Origin: Peptoniphilus lacydonensis
GTDB taxonomy: Bacteria > Bacillota > Clostridia > Tissierellales > Peptoniphilaceae
DNA: 64,000 nucleotides
Assembly (NCBI RefSeq): GCF_900106515.1
Contig: NZ_FNWF01000003.1
Location: 496,001-560,000, forward strand
Reading direction: 5' to 3'
Position numbers and translations under genes: made by a program. This document shows, in pieces, positions 25,403-35,614 of the stretch (position 1 is its first letter; every line of letters begins with the position of its first letter). The notes under the pieces are model-generated. The model was not told the DNA's origin and made no database searches. It saw nothing but the letters and a program-made list of their open reading frames with translations.

Positions 25403-28400
25403 TTACTTTAATATTATTTTCTCTTTATCATTTTCTGTAAATAATATTAATTTATCCCTAAGTTCTTCAAATAAATTTTCATCTATCCACAAATTATTCT
25501 CCGTTCCAAAAGCTTTTTTACTTTCTTCTTCATAAAATATTACTGGAGTATTTCCACTATAATCTTTTAAAATATTTCTTATTTCTCTCAAATTTTTATC
25601 TCTCATCGAATTTACTGAAATATATAATTTTTTATTTGTTGGCATTTTAATCTTAGAAACTTTATCTACCAAAATTTTTGGCTCCTCAATTTCTGATTCC
25701 TGAAAATGTCCCTCAACAAAAACTACATTTTCATCTTCAATTAGTTCTCTATACTTTGAAAATACATTTGGAAAAATTACAAGTTCAATTGTCCCAAAAA
25801 GATCTTCTAATTGTGCAAAGGCCATCATTTTATTTGTCTTTGTAATCATGGTCTTTTTTGCTTTTAAAATTCCGCCAACTTTTACCTTGCTATTATTCAA
25901 CATATTTTCTCTATACTTTTCAAAAATTTCATTTGTATCTGTATCTGCACTTTTTTCAATTAATTCTCTATATGGATCAAGTGGATGCCCTGAAATATAT
26001 ATTCCTACAACTTCTTTTTCCATATCAAGCTTGTCTTTTTGTGAAAAGTCCTTTAAACTTGGCAAATCTTCTTGAACATCTGAGCTTTCAAAAAGAGAAA
26101 ATTGTCCAGCAACATTATTTTTTGCAGTATTTGATGAAGATGAAATTACTTTTTCATAAATTGCAAGATACTGTGCTCTATTTCCACTAAAATCATCCAT
26201 TGCTCCACATCTTATAAGAGATTCAACTGCTCTTTTATTTAAGGCAGACTTATCTATCGCATTAATTCTATCCACAAAATCTTTTAAAGATTTAAACTTT
26301 CCATTATCTCTAGCTTTTACAATTACGTCTATTAAATTATTTCCAACATTTTTAACTGCTTTTAACCCAAATCTAATTTTGCCATCTTCAACAGTAAAAT
26401 TTTTAAAAGAATAATTTATATTTGGCGGAAGAATTTCTATACCAAGTCTTTTTATCTCCTCAATATAAAGACTTACTTGTTTTATATCATTTGTATAGGT
26501 AGAAGTTTGTGCAGCCATGAATTCTCTAGGATAATAATATTTTAACCAAGCTGTCCTATAAGCTACAACAGAATAAGCAACAGAGTGAGATTTATTAAAT
26601 GCATAATCTGCAAAATCTATAATCAAATCATAGATTTCATTAGCAGTTTTTTCATCTACTCCATTTGCAATAGCTCCAGAAACTTCTTCTTCTACATTTC
26701 CATAAATAAAATTTTTTCTCTCCTCTTCCATTACCTTCATTTTTTTCTTGGAAATGGCACGTCTAACAATATCTGCCCTACCAAGTGAGTAACCACCAAT
26801 TTGTTGCACAATTTGCATTACCTGCTCTTGATAAACTATACAACCATAAGTGGATTTGAGTATAGGTTCAAGCTTTGGATGGAGATAAGAAATTTTACTT
26901 TTGTCGTGCTTCGACCCAACAAATTTTGGAATTTGCTTCATTGGTCCTGGTCTAAAAAGTGCATTGGCAGCTACAAGATCAGAAAATTCATCAGGCTTTA
27001 ATTCTTTTAAAAAGGCTCTCATGCCACTTGATTCAAATTGAAAAACCCCAAGAGTATCTGCTCTTGCAAACATCTTTAAAACATCAGGATCATTATAGTC
27101 AAATTTCTCAAAAGAAATCTTCTTACCATAATTTTCTTCTATTAAATTTATGGCATCTCTTATAACCGTTAATGTCCTAAGACCCAAAAAATCCATTTTT
27201 AGAAGTCCCAACTCTTCCAGTTCAATCATATTAAACTGCGTTGCAATTATTTTATCATTTCTGGTTAATGGAACATATTCTGTCAGCTCATCTTTAGAAA
27301 TAACAACGCCAGCTGCGTGAGTTGAGGTATGCCTTGGAAGGCCCTCGAGTTTTATAGCCATATCAATTAATTCTTTTGAATCATCCTCCTTTTCGTAAAT
27401 GCTTTTAAAACTTTCAGATATTTCAAGAGCCTTTTCTATTGTCATATTAAGTGCCTGAGGAATTTGTTTTGCAATATAATCAACTTTTGCATAACTCATG
27501 TCGAGAGCTCTGCCAACATCTCTTATGGCATTTCTTGCTGCCATAGTTCCAAAAGTAGCAATTTGTGCAACATGAGAATCTCCATATTTTCTGTTTACAT
27601 ACTCAATTACTTCTTCTCGTCTTTCGTAACAAAAATCTATATCAATATCTGGCATTGAAACTCTCTCTGGATTTAAAAATCTTTCGAAAAGTAAATCAAA
27701 TTTTAAAGGATCAACATCAGTTATCCCAAGGCAAAAAGAAATCACACTCCCAGCAGCTGATCCTCTTCCCGGTCCAACTTGAATTTCATGTTTTCTAGCG
27801 TATCTTATAAAATCCCATACAATTAAAAAATAATCTACGTAACCCATATCTCTAATTGTATTAAATTCAAATTCAAATCTATTTTTTATTTCATCTGTAA
27901 CATTTTCATAGCGATTATACATCCCTTCAACAGCAAGTTTTTTTAAATACTCTTCGTGGGTGTACTCACTTGGAACAGAAAAATCTGGCAAGTGAAGATC
28001 ATGAAATTTTATATCCACATTACATCTATTTGCAATTTCAACTGTATTTTCAAGTGCATCTTTATTTTCTGGAAAAAGTGCAGCCATTTCATCGGGAGAT
28101 TTTAAATAAAACTCATCTGAAGGAAATTTCATTCTATTTTCATCATTTACAGTTTTCCCCGTTTGAATACAAAGTAGCACATCGTGACTTTTCGCATCAT
28201 CCTTATTTAAATAGTGAACATCATTTGATACAGTAAGAGGTATTTCTAGTTCTTTTGACAAATTTATAAGTTCTCTATTTACCCTAGCTTGCTCTGGCAT
28301 CCCATGATCTTGAAGTTCTAAGAAAAAATTATTTTCCCCAAAAATTCCTCTATATTCTAAGGCCGATTTTTTTGCAGCCTCAATATCTCTATTTAAAATT

Positions 28401-28831
28401 AATTTTTGCACTTCGCCACCTAAACAAGCAGAAGTTGCAATTATCCCCTTAGAATATTTTTTTAACACTTCCTTATCTATGCGAGGCTTGTAATAATATC
28501 CATCCACAAATCCAATGGATACAATTTTCATAATATTTTTAAAACCCTCATTATTTTCTGCAAGAAGAATTAAATGATATCTTTCGTTTGACTTATCTTT
28601 TATTGAAAGATCCTTTTTTGAAATATAAACTTCGCAGCCCAAAATTGGTTTTATTCCCTCATCTTTGCAAGCTTTATAAAAAGCAATAGCACCATACATA
28701 TTCCCATGATCAGTTAACGCTACTGCATCCATATTAAGTTCCTTAACTTTTTTTGGAAGAAGAGATATTCTCGTAGAACCATCCAAAAGAGAATATTCAC
28801 TGTGCAAATGTAGATGCACAAAATTATTCAT
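25403..28831 (-). CDS. dnaE: DNA polymerase III alpha subunit DnaE
   Basis: A 1142-residue replicative polymerase of the DnaE type. The N-terminal PHP domain begins FVHLHLHSEYSLLDGSTRIS with the metal-binding HLHLHSEYS and DHGNMYGAI motifs. The polymerase core has GRGSAAGSVISFCLGI, MPDIDIDFCYERREEVIEY and GVFQFESSGM; the C-terminal part holds the helix-hairpin-helix and OB-fold (VGGILKAKKTMITKTNKMMAF). It synthesises DNA in the cytoplasmic replisome; Firmicutes normally also have PolC, not in this window. Start ATG follows AAGGATG. First gene of dnaE-pfkA-pyk. Confidence 0.96.
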   Translation of the reverse strand: MNNFVHLHLHSEYSLLDGSTRISLLPKKVKELNMDAVALTDHGNMYGAIAFYKACKDEGIKPILGCEVYISKKDLSIKDKSNERYHLILLAENNEGFKNIMKIVSIGFVDGYYYKPRIDKEVLKKYSKGIIATSACLGGEVQKLILNRDIEAAKKSALEYRGIFGENNFFLELQDHGMPEQARVNRELINLSKELEIPLTVSNDVHYLNKDDAKSHDVLLCIQTGKTVNDENRMKFPSDEFYLKSPDEMAALFPENKDALENTVEIANRCNVDIKFHDLHLPDFSVPSEYTHEEYLKKLAVEGMYNRYENVTDEIKNRFEFEFNTIRDMGYVDYFLIVWDFIRYARKHEIQVGPGRGSAAGSVISFCLGITDVDPLKFDLLFERFLNPERVSMPDIDIDFCYERREEVIEYVNRKYGDSHVAQIATFGTMAARNAIRDVGRALDMSYAKVDYIAKQIPQALNMTIEKALEISESFKSIYEKEDDSKELIDMAIKLEGLPRHTSTHAAGVVISKDELTEYVPLTRNDKIIATQFNMIELEELGLLKMDFLGLRTLTVIRDAINLIEENYGKKISFEKFDYNDPDVLKMFARADTLGVFQFESSGMRAFLKELKPDEFSDLVAANALFRPGPMKQIPKFVGSKHDKSKISYLHPKLEPILKSTYGCIVYQEQVMQIVQQIGGYSLGRADIVRRAISKKKMKVMEEERKNFIYGNVEEEVSGAIANGVDEKTANEIYDLIIDFADYAFNKSHSVAYSVVAYRTAWLKYYYPREFMAAQTSTYTNDIKQVSLYIEEIKRLGIEILPPNINYSFKNFTVEDGKIRFGLKAVKNVGNNLIDVIVKARDNGKFKSLKDFVDRINAIDKSALNKRAVESLIRCGAMDDFSGNRAQYLAIYEKVISSSSNTAKNNVAGQFSLFESSDVQEDLPSLKDFSQKDKLDMEKEVVGIYISGHPLDPYRELIEKSADTDTNEIFEKYRENMLNNSKVKVGGILKAKKTMITKTNKMMAFAQLEDLFGTIELVIFPNVFSKYRELIEDENVVFVEGHFQESEIEEPKILVDKVSKIKMPTNKKLYISVNSMRDKNLREIRNILKDYSGNTPVIFYEEESKKAFGTENNLWIDENLFEELRDKLILFTENDKEKIILK

Positions 28832-28887
28832 AAAATCATCCTTTAATTTATAACTTTAATTAAAACTTTTTAAATAAAAATTATTTA

Positions 28888-28916
28888 CTTATAACTTATA
28901 TAGTACATTTTATCAA
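28888..28916 (-). promoter_or_regulatory. Candidate promoter of dnaE-pfkA-pyk
   Basis: Minus-strand TTGATA (28911-28916) and TATAAG (28888-28893) with a 17-base spacer, about 55 bases upstream of the dnaE start. Confidence 0.5.
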
Positions 28917-28941
28917 AGCTATCAAACAAATAAAAGAACAT

Positions 28942-28976
28942 GAAAAAAGAGTTCTGGATAAAACCCAAAACTCTTT
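28942..28976 (-). terminator. Terminator of the whiA-HPr unit
   Basis: Minus strand AGAGTTTTGG pairs with CCAGAACTCT (one G-U pair) followed by six T residues, just after the HPr stop codon. Confidence 0.85.
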
Positions 28977-29003
28977 AAAAACTATTTATTAAATAAAAAA
29001 TCA

Positions 29004-29270
29004 TTAAATATTTACAAAATCTTTTTCTACTAAATTAGCAAGTTTATCAACTGCTTCTTCTTCATCTGCACCATCAGCTTCAATTATTATCTTTTCACCG
29101 TTAAATGCACCTAGTGACATTATGCCTATAATACTTTTTCCATTTACTTTTTCCCCATGAGCTTCTAAATTTACATCACTTGCAAATTTATTTGCCTCCC
29201 TCACAAAAAGAGCCGCTGCCCTCGCATGGAGTCCATCGTTATTGTTAAGTACAACTTCTTTATTTGTCAT
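29004..29270 (-). CDS. ptsH: Phosphocarrier protein HPr
   Basis: An 88-residue HPr-family protein. From the start at 29270 the active-site histidine in GLHARAA is residue 15 and the regulatory serine in NGKSIIGIMSLGA is residue 46, exactly the canonical positions; both phosphorylation sites are thus present, unlike Crh, which lacks His15. It carries phosphate from EI to sugar-specific PTS enzymes, and the Ser46 form mediates carbon control. It follows whiA, the place where Bacillus has crh. The start was chosen by the GAGGGGTG ribosome site and overlaps the whiA stop region. Confidence 0.88.
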   Translation of the reverse strand: MTNKEVVLNNNDGLHARAAALFVREANKFASDVNLEAHGEKVNGKSIIGIMSLGAFNGEKIIIEADGADEEEAVDKLANLVEKDFVNI

Positions 29271-29271
29271 T

Positions 29272-30207
29272 TTATACACCCCTCAACTCATTTGCTATCT
29301 TTCTAAGTTTTTTAAATCTATAATTAACAGTGGATTTTGATATCTTGGGCTCAAGTGAATTTGCAATATCATTTAAACTCATGGACCTGTTGTGAAGTCT
29401 TAAAGTTGCAATATCTCTTAAATCTTCATCTAAACTTTCTATCCCGATCTCTCTATCTATTAATTTAATGTCCTCAACTTGATTGTAACTTGATTTAACT
29501 ATCTTATTTAAATTTGCAGTTTCACAATTTACAATTCTATTTACATTATTTCTCATTTCTTTTATAACTCTAATATTTTCATATTTTAAAACAGAGTTAT
29601 AAGCACCTATCAGAGATAAAAAATCAGAAATTTGTTCCGAGTCCTTGATATAAATTATGTGTTTTTCTTTTCTCCTAATAATCTTTGAGGAGAATCCAAA
29701 TTCATTAATTGTATCTCTTAAAAAATATGCGTTGGATTCGTTTTCAGAAACAAATTCTAAGTGATAAGACTTTTCTGGATTTGTAACAGAGCCTGAACCT
29801 AAAAAGGCACCACGTATATAAGCCTTCTTCTGTCTATTATTTTTTATGAGATCAACAGGCGAATAATTTATCATAAATACGCTTGCACCCTTCATATATT
29901 TTAACTCATCTAGTAGCAACCTGCAAGACTCATCTTGTGATATATATATAATAAATAAATTCTTTTTAAGTTGAGCAGACTTTGCATTTTTTACTTCAAC
30001 ATCAAAACCAAAGGATCTTCTCAAGAATGTAAAAATTCTCCTAGCAACTGGAGCATTTTCAGTTATATATTCCATAGAAATCTTTTTATTTTTAAAATTC
30101 AAAACTGCACACATAGGCGTGATTCCTGCAAGTTCTGAGAGAATAATTTCGTAATCATCTACTTTTATCTTTGCAACCTCATCTTTAACTTGAGAAGAAA
30201 AGCTCAT
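29272..30207 (-). CDS. whiA: DNA-binding protein WhiA
   Basis: A 311-residue WhiA: an N-terminal degenerate LAGLIDADG-like fold (KAYIRGAFLGSGSVTNPEKSYHLEFV, about 125-150) and a C-terminal helix-turn-helix (LNDIANSLEPKISKSTVNYRFKKLRKIA). In Firmicutes WhiA affects cell division and chromosome segregation; it binds DNA but is not a nuclease. The start has GAGGTG upstream. Neighbouring yvcK and rapZ, often found upstream of whiA, are absent here; instead the next minus gene is prsA. Confidence 0.93.
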   Translation of the reverse strand: MSFSSQVKDEVAKIKVDDYEIILSELAGITPMCAVLNFKNKKISMEYITENAPVARRIFTFLRRSFGFDVEVKNAKSAQLKKNLFIIYISQDESCRLLLDELKYMKGASVFMINYSPVDLIKNNRQKKAYIRGAFLGSGSVTNPEKSYHLEFVSENESNAYFLRDTINEFGFSSKIIRRKEKHIIYIKDSEQISDFLSLIGAYNSVLKYENIRVIKEMRNNVNRIVNCETANLNKIVKSSYNQVEDIKLIDREIGIESLDEDLRDIATLRLHNRSMSLNDIANSLEPKISKSTVNYRFKKLRKIANELRGV

Positions 30208-30321
30208 AATATCACCTCTACTGCAAAACCATTTTATTTTATTATATCAGATTTATTGATAAATACTTTAATTTTATAATTATTTTAAAAATAATATTTT
30301 ATGTACACTAAAAATAAAAAG

Positions 30322-30382
30322 ACCTAAGAGATGGCTTACTAAAATTTTAGTTCCCAAGGGTTTTATCATCTCTCAAGTCTTC
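30322..30382 (-). terminator. Long terminator hairpin after prsA
   Basis: On the minus strand AAGACTTGAGAGATG pairs with CATCTCTTAGGTCTT followed by TTT; the large loop contains a smaller ACTAAA-ATTTTAGT palindrome. It lies 35-95 bases after the prsA stop. Confidence 0.75.
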
Positions 30383-30415
30383 TTAATTATAAGATAAACA
30401 ATTTAAATATTCAAA

Positions 30416-31498
30416 TTATTTTGTTTTTTTATTATCTTTTGTATTTTCTTTTGTTGAATTTTTATTTGCATCTTTGTTTGTATTTTCTTTAGCTTCAGAT
30501 GTTTGTTCTTGTCCTTCTTTTTCAATCCTTCCAAAGTTCTTATATTCTTCAGGAATTTCTACATCTTTTTTAGTATCTACATATTTTTTAATCTTTGCAT
30601 CTTTTTTTACTTTATCAATATAATCTTTGAATTTTTCTTGTTGAAGATTGGCTTTTACTTCATCTTTAACTTCATCAAACTCACGAGTTTTCTTTTCATC
30701 AAGTTTTATAATGTGATATCCAAATTGAGTGTTAATCGGTTCAGAAATCTCTCCTTCTTTCATCTTTGCAATTTGTTCATCAAAAGCTTCCACCATTTGA
30801 CCATTTGTAAATTCGCCAAGTGATCCACCATTTTTTGCGCTACTTGTGTCCTTTGAATTTTCTTTAGCTACTTTTGCAAAATCTTCACCCTTTAAAATTT
30901 TTTTTCTAAGGACATTTGCTTCTTTTAAATCATTAACCAAAATATGAGAAGCTTTTGCTTTAAAGAAAGAATCTTTGTTGTCTTCATAATATTTTTTTAC
31001 TTCTTCATCAGTCGGTTCTAATTCTTTTAGTTTTGCGTCAGTATATTTCCCAACTAACATCTGATTTTTCATATTTTCTGTTACATAGTCCCTTGGAAGA
31101 CCATTTTGTTTTAAGAAACTATCAAATTGTTCTTTGCCTCCAAGTTGTTTTTCTATATCAGATATTTTTTTATTTACTTCATCATCTGTAACTGTAATAT
31201 TTGACTTTTCCGCATCTTGTTTTATAGCTTCAGTTGTTGTCAAATCTTCAAGTGCTTGTTCTCTCAAAAGCTCATCAGTAGATTTCTTTTGCTTGTCATT
31301 TTCATTTTTAAGAATATCTTCACCATACATTGAAGTAAGTTGATTTACTCTTGCTGCATAAGATTTATAAAAATCTTCCATTGGAATATCTGTCCCATTA
31401 ACTTCTGCAGCTACTCCTTCTTTTTTACCACTACAAGCAATAAGTGACCCAGCTAGAGCAACAGCCACTACTACTTTTCCAAATTTTTTAAAACCCAT
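30416..31498 (-). CDS. prsA: PrsA-like peptidyl-prolyl isomerase lipoprotein (foldase)
   Basis: A 360-residue lipoprotein. The signal peptide MGFKKFGKVVVAVALAGSLIAC ends in a lipobox (LIAC). A SurA-like N-terminal region (about 30-165) precedes a parvulin PPIase domain (about 175-275: KASHILVNDLKEA, FAKVAKENSKDTSSAKNGGSLGEF, GEISEPINTQFGYHIIKLDEK). The tail is a low-complexity Lys/Asn/Thr/Glu stretch. Anchored outside the membrane, it assists folding of exported proteins. The ribosome site AAAGGAGAG precedes the ATG. It is downstream of mfd and may be partly co-transcribed. Confidence 0.92.
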   Translation of the reverse strand: MGFKKFGKVVVAVALAGSLIACSGKKEGVAAEVNGTDIPMEDFYKSYAARVNQLTSMYGEDILKNENDKQKKSTDELLREQALEDLTTTEAIKQDAEKSNITVTDDEVNKKISDIEKQLGGKEQFDSFLKQNGLPRDYVTENMKNQMLVGKYTDAKLKELEPTDEEVKKYYEDNKDSFFKAKASHILVNDLKEANVLRKKILKGEDFAKVAKENSKDTSSAKNGGSLGEFTNGQMVEAFDEQIAKMKEGEISEPINTQFGYHIIKLDEKKTREFDEVKDEVKANLQQEKFKDYIDKVKKDAKIKKYVDTKKDVEIPEEYKNFGRIEKEGQEQTSEAKENTNKDANKNSTKENTKDNKKTK

Positions 31499-31547
31499 TT
31501 TTCTCTCCTTTATTATATTTATTTTTCGTCAATATTTTTATTATACA

Positions 31548-34500
31548 CTAATTTCTAGATGTTTTTGTGTCTTTTTTGTGTAAATACAAAATACTTACAA
31601 GTTTTTTAAGTTCATCTAAAGGATATTTTAATTCTGAAATTACAATTTCATTTTCATCACTCATAGAATAAGAAATATTTTCAAATTCATTATTTAACTC
31701 CATAATTGTTTCAATTGCAACTTCACCTTCAACTTTTATTCTATACTCGCTATCTTTTTGAGAAATTGAACTTACCCTTGCTATCTGTGCTTTATTTTTT
31801 AGAAGTGCAATATCCATCAAATTAGAAACTTCTTCAGGAAAATCAGAAAATCTATCAATTAATTCATCAACTAAATCTGAATAATCTTCTTCAGAATCAA
31901 TTACAGAAATCTTTTTATAAATTTCAAGCCTAGTTTTGTCATCTTCAATATATTCTTTTGGAATAAAAGAGTCAAGTTTCAAATCAATTGTAGTTTCAAT
32001 TTTATCTTCAACTTCAATTCCCTTCAATTTCATGATAGCGTCTTTTAAATATTTCATATAAAGATCATAACCAATCTTTTCTATATGCCCTGATTGTCTT
32101 GATCCCAAAATTGACCCAGATCCTCTTATCTCCAAATCTCTTTCTGCAATTTTGTGACCAGATCCAAACTCGGTAAATTCTTTTATTGCTTCAAGTCTTT
32201 TTTGTGCAACTTCAGAAATAGAAGTAGATCTGTCGTAGGTAAAATAAGCGTAAGCAATCCTTGACGATCTTCCTATTCTTCCACGAAGCTGATAAAGTTG
32301 TGAAAGTCCAAGTCTATTTGAATCAGTTATAATCATTGTATTTGCATTGGGAACATCCATACCAGTTTCAATAATTGTAGAACAAACTAATACATCAATA
32401 TTTCCTTCTATAAAATCAATCATAGTATCTTCCAAAACTTTTTCACTCATTTGACCATTTGCCATAGAAAAGGTTGCTTCAGGCACTAACTTTTTTAACT
32501 CTGCTAATTTATTTTCCATATTTGAAACTTTATTATATAGAAAATATACTTGACCATCTCTTTCAATTTCTTTTAAAATTGCCTCACGAACCATTAAATT
32601 ATTATATTCCAACACATAAGTTTCAACTGGAAATCTCTCTTCTGGTGGCTCATCAATCACAGACATATCTCTTATTCCAATCATAGACATTTGCAAAGTT
32701 CTAGGAATTGGTGTCGCCGTCAAAGTCAAAGTGTCTACATTTTCTTTTAACATCCTAAGTTTTTCCTTGTGACGAACACCAAACCTTTGCTCTTCATCTA
32801 TTATAAGTAAACCTAAATCTTTAAAGTGAACATCCTTTGATAGAAGCCTATGAGTTCCAACAATCATATCTATATTTCCATCTTTAAGTCCTTCAAGATC
32901 ATTTTTTTGATCTTTTTTACTTCTGAACCTCGATAGAAGACCTATGCCTACTGGAAAATTTTTAAATCTCTCTTTCATGGTATTATAATGTTGTTGTGCC
33001 AAAATTGTTGTTGGAACTAAAAAAGCAACTTGCTTTCCATCAAGAATTGCCTTAAAAGCTGCACGAAGGGCAACTTCTGTTTTTCCATATCCAACATCGG
33101 CACATAAAAGTCTATCCATAGGCACATTTTTTTCCATATCTTCTTTTATTTCTTCCGATGAAACTAACTGCCCATTTGTTTCCTCATAGATAAAGGCATC
33201 TTCAAATTCTCTTTGATACTGATTATCTTCGCTAAAAGCATATCCCTTGGTGTTTTCTCTTGTAGCATAAAGTTTTATAAGTTCTTCTGCCATATCGTCA
33301 ATAGATTTTTTGGCACGAGCTTTTTTCTTTTTCCAATCCAAAGAATTTAATTTATTTACCTTTGGCTCACTTTTTCCCTCTTGTAAATATTTATAAATTG
33401 AGTCCAATGATTCAATTGGAAGAAATAGCTTGTCCTCTCCGCCATATTCTATTACTATATAGTCCTTTTGTATTCCCGAAACAGAAAGTCTAGTTGTGCC
33501 CACATATTTCCCAACACCATGTGCTTCATGCACAACATAATCTCCAATTTTTAAATCTTCAAAATTAAGTTCTTTTTTCTTTGGTTTTTTCTTTTTCTTT
33601 CTATTTGAAAAAGAACCGTAAATTTCTGAATAATTTATAAATACAACTTTTGAATCAGAAAATTCAATTCCATTATTTAGGGATCCTGTGGTTACAATTA
33701 AATTTGAAAACTTTTTTAAATCATCTTTTTCCCTTGCATATTCTGGAGAATATCCCAGCTCCACTAAGTGTTCAAAAAGCCTTTTTGCTCTTTTTTCTGT
33801 TGCACCAAGTAAAATCACCTTAAAATTATTATTGCCATAATAATTTAAATCTTCTTTAAATAATTTTATCTTGGACATATAATTTGTGACACTTTTTATT
33901 TTCATATTCACTATGTCCTGAGGGCTGAACATCTTCGGTGGCTTTAAAAGAGAATTAAAGGTTACAATTTTATTTTCATTTAATCTTTCTACAATGTATT
34001 TATAATCATAAAAAGTTTTTTCATGAGATTTTGTAACTTCTCCCTTTTCTATTAACATAGAAATTTTTTCTCCATTTTGGACAAAAAGTTCATCTTCTCT
34101 TTCAATTATTCTACTTGGCTCATCAATTAAAAAAATAAAATTATCAAGATAATCTAAAAAAGATGACAAATCACTTTCTTCAACATAGGGAATAATCAAA
34201 TCTTTATTTAAAATACTTTCATCATTTTCAAGCCTATCTACATATTTTAAAAACTTTTCTGTCAGTCTATCCTTTTCCTTACCAGTTAATCTTGTCTTTG
34301 AAATATCCTTTTTTACTTTTTTTGGAATTTTGTTTTTGTCATCACTTTTTAAGATCAAATCTTCTATCGGAAAAATATTTATCTCATCATACTTTTCAAT
34401 TGATCTTTGTGTTTCAATATCAAAACTTCTTATTGAATCCACCTCATCGTCAAAGAGTTCAATTCTATAATTTTCATCATAAGTTGCAATATCAATAATT

Positions 34501-35027
34501 GACCCTCTAATAGAAAATTGTCCCACGCCTTCAACACCTGGAAACCTCTCGTACCCCATCTCCATCAATTTTAATTTTAAATCCTCTATTGAAATTACAG
34601 ACCCTAATTTAATATTTATTTTGTGACTTGCAAAAACTTCTGGATTTGATACTTTCGCAGTAAGAGCATTTAGAGTTGTCACAACAATTTTGGCATTTCC
34701 AGTGGAAACTTCTGCCATTGCTTCAAGCCTTTTTTTAGTATTTTCCTTTGATTTTGAATCTCTGTCATAAAGGAAGACGTCTTTCTCTGGATATATTACA
34801 CATTCTTCATTGAAAATACTTAGTATATCTTCATAAGTTTTTCTTGCAGTGACCCTATTTTGTGAAATCACACAAACTTTTTTCCCCTGAGATAAAAAAG
34901 CTGGTGCAAAAAGAGAAATCACTGCCTCATCAGATCCAAATACAGCAGTGTTTTTAAAATTTTCTATTGAATTTTCAAGTTCTTTAAAAGATTTCAAGTT
35001 CTTTACGCTATTTATTAAAAAACTCAA
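31548..35027 (-). CDS. mfd: Transcription-repair coupling factor Mfd
   Basis: A 1159-residue Mfd. Regions in order: UvrB-like N-terminal domains, RNA polymerase-interacting domain (FEDLKIGDYVVHEAHGVGKYVG, about 490), the translocase core with Walker A DVGYGKTEVALRAAF, DEEQ box LIIDEEQRFGVRHKE, TATPIPRTLQMS, and LRGRIGRSSRIAYAY, then the TRCF C-terminal domain. It releases RNA polymerase stalled at lesions and recruits UvrA. A TTG at 35027 with AGGTG four bases upstream is the probable start; an in-frame TTG at 35039 lies inside the pth stop and lacks a site. It is the last gene of glmU-prs-pth-mfd. Confidence 0.95.
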   Translation of the reverse strand: MSFLINSVKNLKSFKELENSIENFKNTAVFGSDEAVISLFAPAFLSQGKKVCVISQNRVTARKTYEDILSIFNEECVIYPEKDVFLYDRDSKSKENTKKRLEAMAEVSTGNAKIVVTTLNALTAKVSNPEVFASHKINIKLGSVISIEDLKLKLMEMGYERFPGVEGVGQFSIRGSIIDIATYDENYRIELFDDEVDSIRSFDIETQRSIEKYDEINIFPIEDLILKSDDKNKIPKKVKKDISKTRLTGKEKDRLTEKFLKYVDRLENDESILNKDLIIPYVEESDLSSFLDYLDNFIFLIDEPSRIIEREDELFVQNGEKISMLIEKGEVTKSHEKTFYDYKYIVERLNENKIVTFNSLLKPPKMFSPQDIVNMKIKSVTNYMSKIKLFKEDLNYYGNNNFKVILLGATEKRAKRLFEHLVELGYSPEYAREKDDLKKFSNLIVTTGSLNNGIEFSDSKVVFINYSEIYGSFSNRKKKKKPKKKELNFEDLKIGDYVVHEAHGVGKYVGTTRLSVSGIQKDYIVIEYGGEDKLFLPIESLDSIYKYLQEGKSEPKVNKLNSLDWKKKKARAKKSIDDMAEELIKLYATRENTKGYAFSEDNQYQREFEDAFIYEETNGQLVSSEEIKEDMEKNVPMDRLLCADVGYGKTEVALRAAFKAILDGKQVAFLVPTTILAQQHYNTMKERFKNFPVGIGLLSRFRSKKDQKNDLEGLKDGNIDMIVGTHRLLSKDVHFKDLGLLIIDEEQRFGVRHKEKLRMLKENVDTLTLTATPIPRTLQMSMIGIRDMSVIDEPPEERFPVETYVLEYNNLMVREAILKEIERDGQVYFLYNKVSNMENKLAELKKLVPEATFSMANGQMSEKVLEDTMIDFIEGNIDVLVCSTIIETGMDVPNANTMIITDSNRLGLSQLYQLRGRIGRSSRIAYAYFTYDRSTSISEVAQKRLEAIKEFTEFGSGHKIAERDLEIRGSGSILGSRQSGHIEKIGYDLYMKYLKDAIMKLKGIEVEDKIETTIDLKLDSFIPKEYIEDDKTRLEIYKKISVIDSEEDYSDLVDELIDRFSDFPEEVSNLMDIALLKNKAQIARVSSISQKDSEYRIKVEGEVAIETIMELNNEFENISYSMSDENEIVISELKYPLDELKKLVSILYLHKKDTKTSRN

Positions 35028-35035
35028 TTTGCACC

Positions 35036-35605
35036 TCAATAAATATTATTATTATAAGAATTCATCGCAACATCAATTCCATCTGTAACAGTTTTTATTA
35101 TTGATTCAGAACAAGCATCTACTGCATCTTCAATATGTTTTTTATCCCTAGATGGAAAATTAGACAACACAAAACTTGCCAAATCTTCATTTGGATGTTT
35201 TTTACCAACACCAATTTTAAATCTGGCAAAATCTTTACTTCCTATTAAATTTACAATTGATTTTAGACCATTGTGTGTTCCAGCAGAACCATTCTTTTTT
35301 ATTTTAAGCTGTGCAAATTCAATGTCTATATCGTCAACTACTACTAATAAATTTTCTGGTTTTAATTTATAAAAATTTAAAATTTCAACTACGGACTCAC
35401 CTGAATTATTCATAAAAGTGTGAGGCTTTAAGAGAATAACTTTTTCTCCAGCTATTCTCCCTTCTCCTACAAGCCCCTTAAATTTCATCTTATTAACTTT
35501 TATATTTAATTTATCGGCAAGTGCATCAATAGTTTTAAAACCAATATTGTGTCTTGTATCCTCATATTTCTTACCAGGATTTCCTAGACCTACTATTATA
35601 TACAC
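35036..35605 (-). CDS. pth: Peptidyl-tRNA hydrolase
   Basis: A 189-residue Pth. YIIVGLGNPGKKYEDTRHNIGF contains the catalytic histidine, and LLKPHTFMNNSGE, LLVVVDDIDIEF and GSAGTHNGLKSI are the remaining signatures. It hydrolyses peptidyl-tRNA dropped from ribosomes, recycling tRNA in the cytoplasm. It follows prs by nine bases and is followed directly by mfd, the order pth-mfd being common in Firmicutes. Confidence 0.95.
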   Translation of the reverse strand: MYIIVGLGNPGKKYEDTRHNIGFKTIDALADKLNIKVNKMKFKGLVGEGRIAGEKVILLKPHTFMNNSGESVVEILNFYKLKPENLLVVVDDIDIEFAQLKIKKNGSAGTHNGLKSIVNLIGSKDFARFKIGVGKKHPNEDLASFVLSNFPSRDKKHIEDAVDACSESIIKTVTDGIDVAMNSYNNNIY

Positions 35606-35614
35606 TCTCTCACC

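Noticed and set aside
29004-29270. Crh rather than HPr
   Set aside because: Crh lacks the His15 phosphorylation site; here GLHARAA keeps it.
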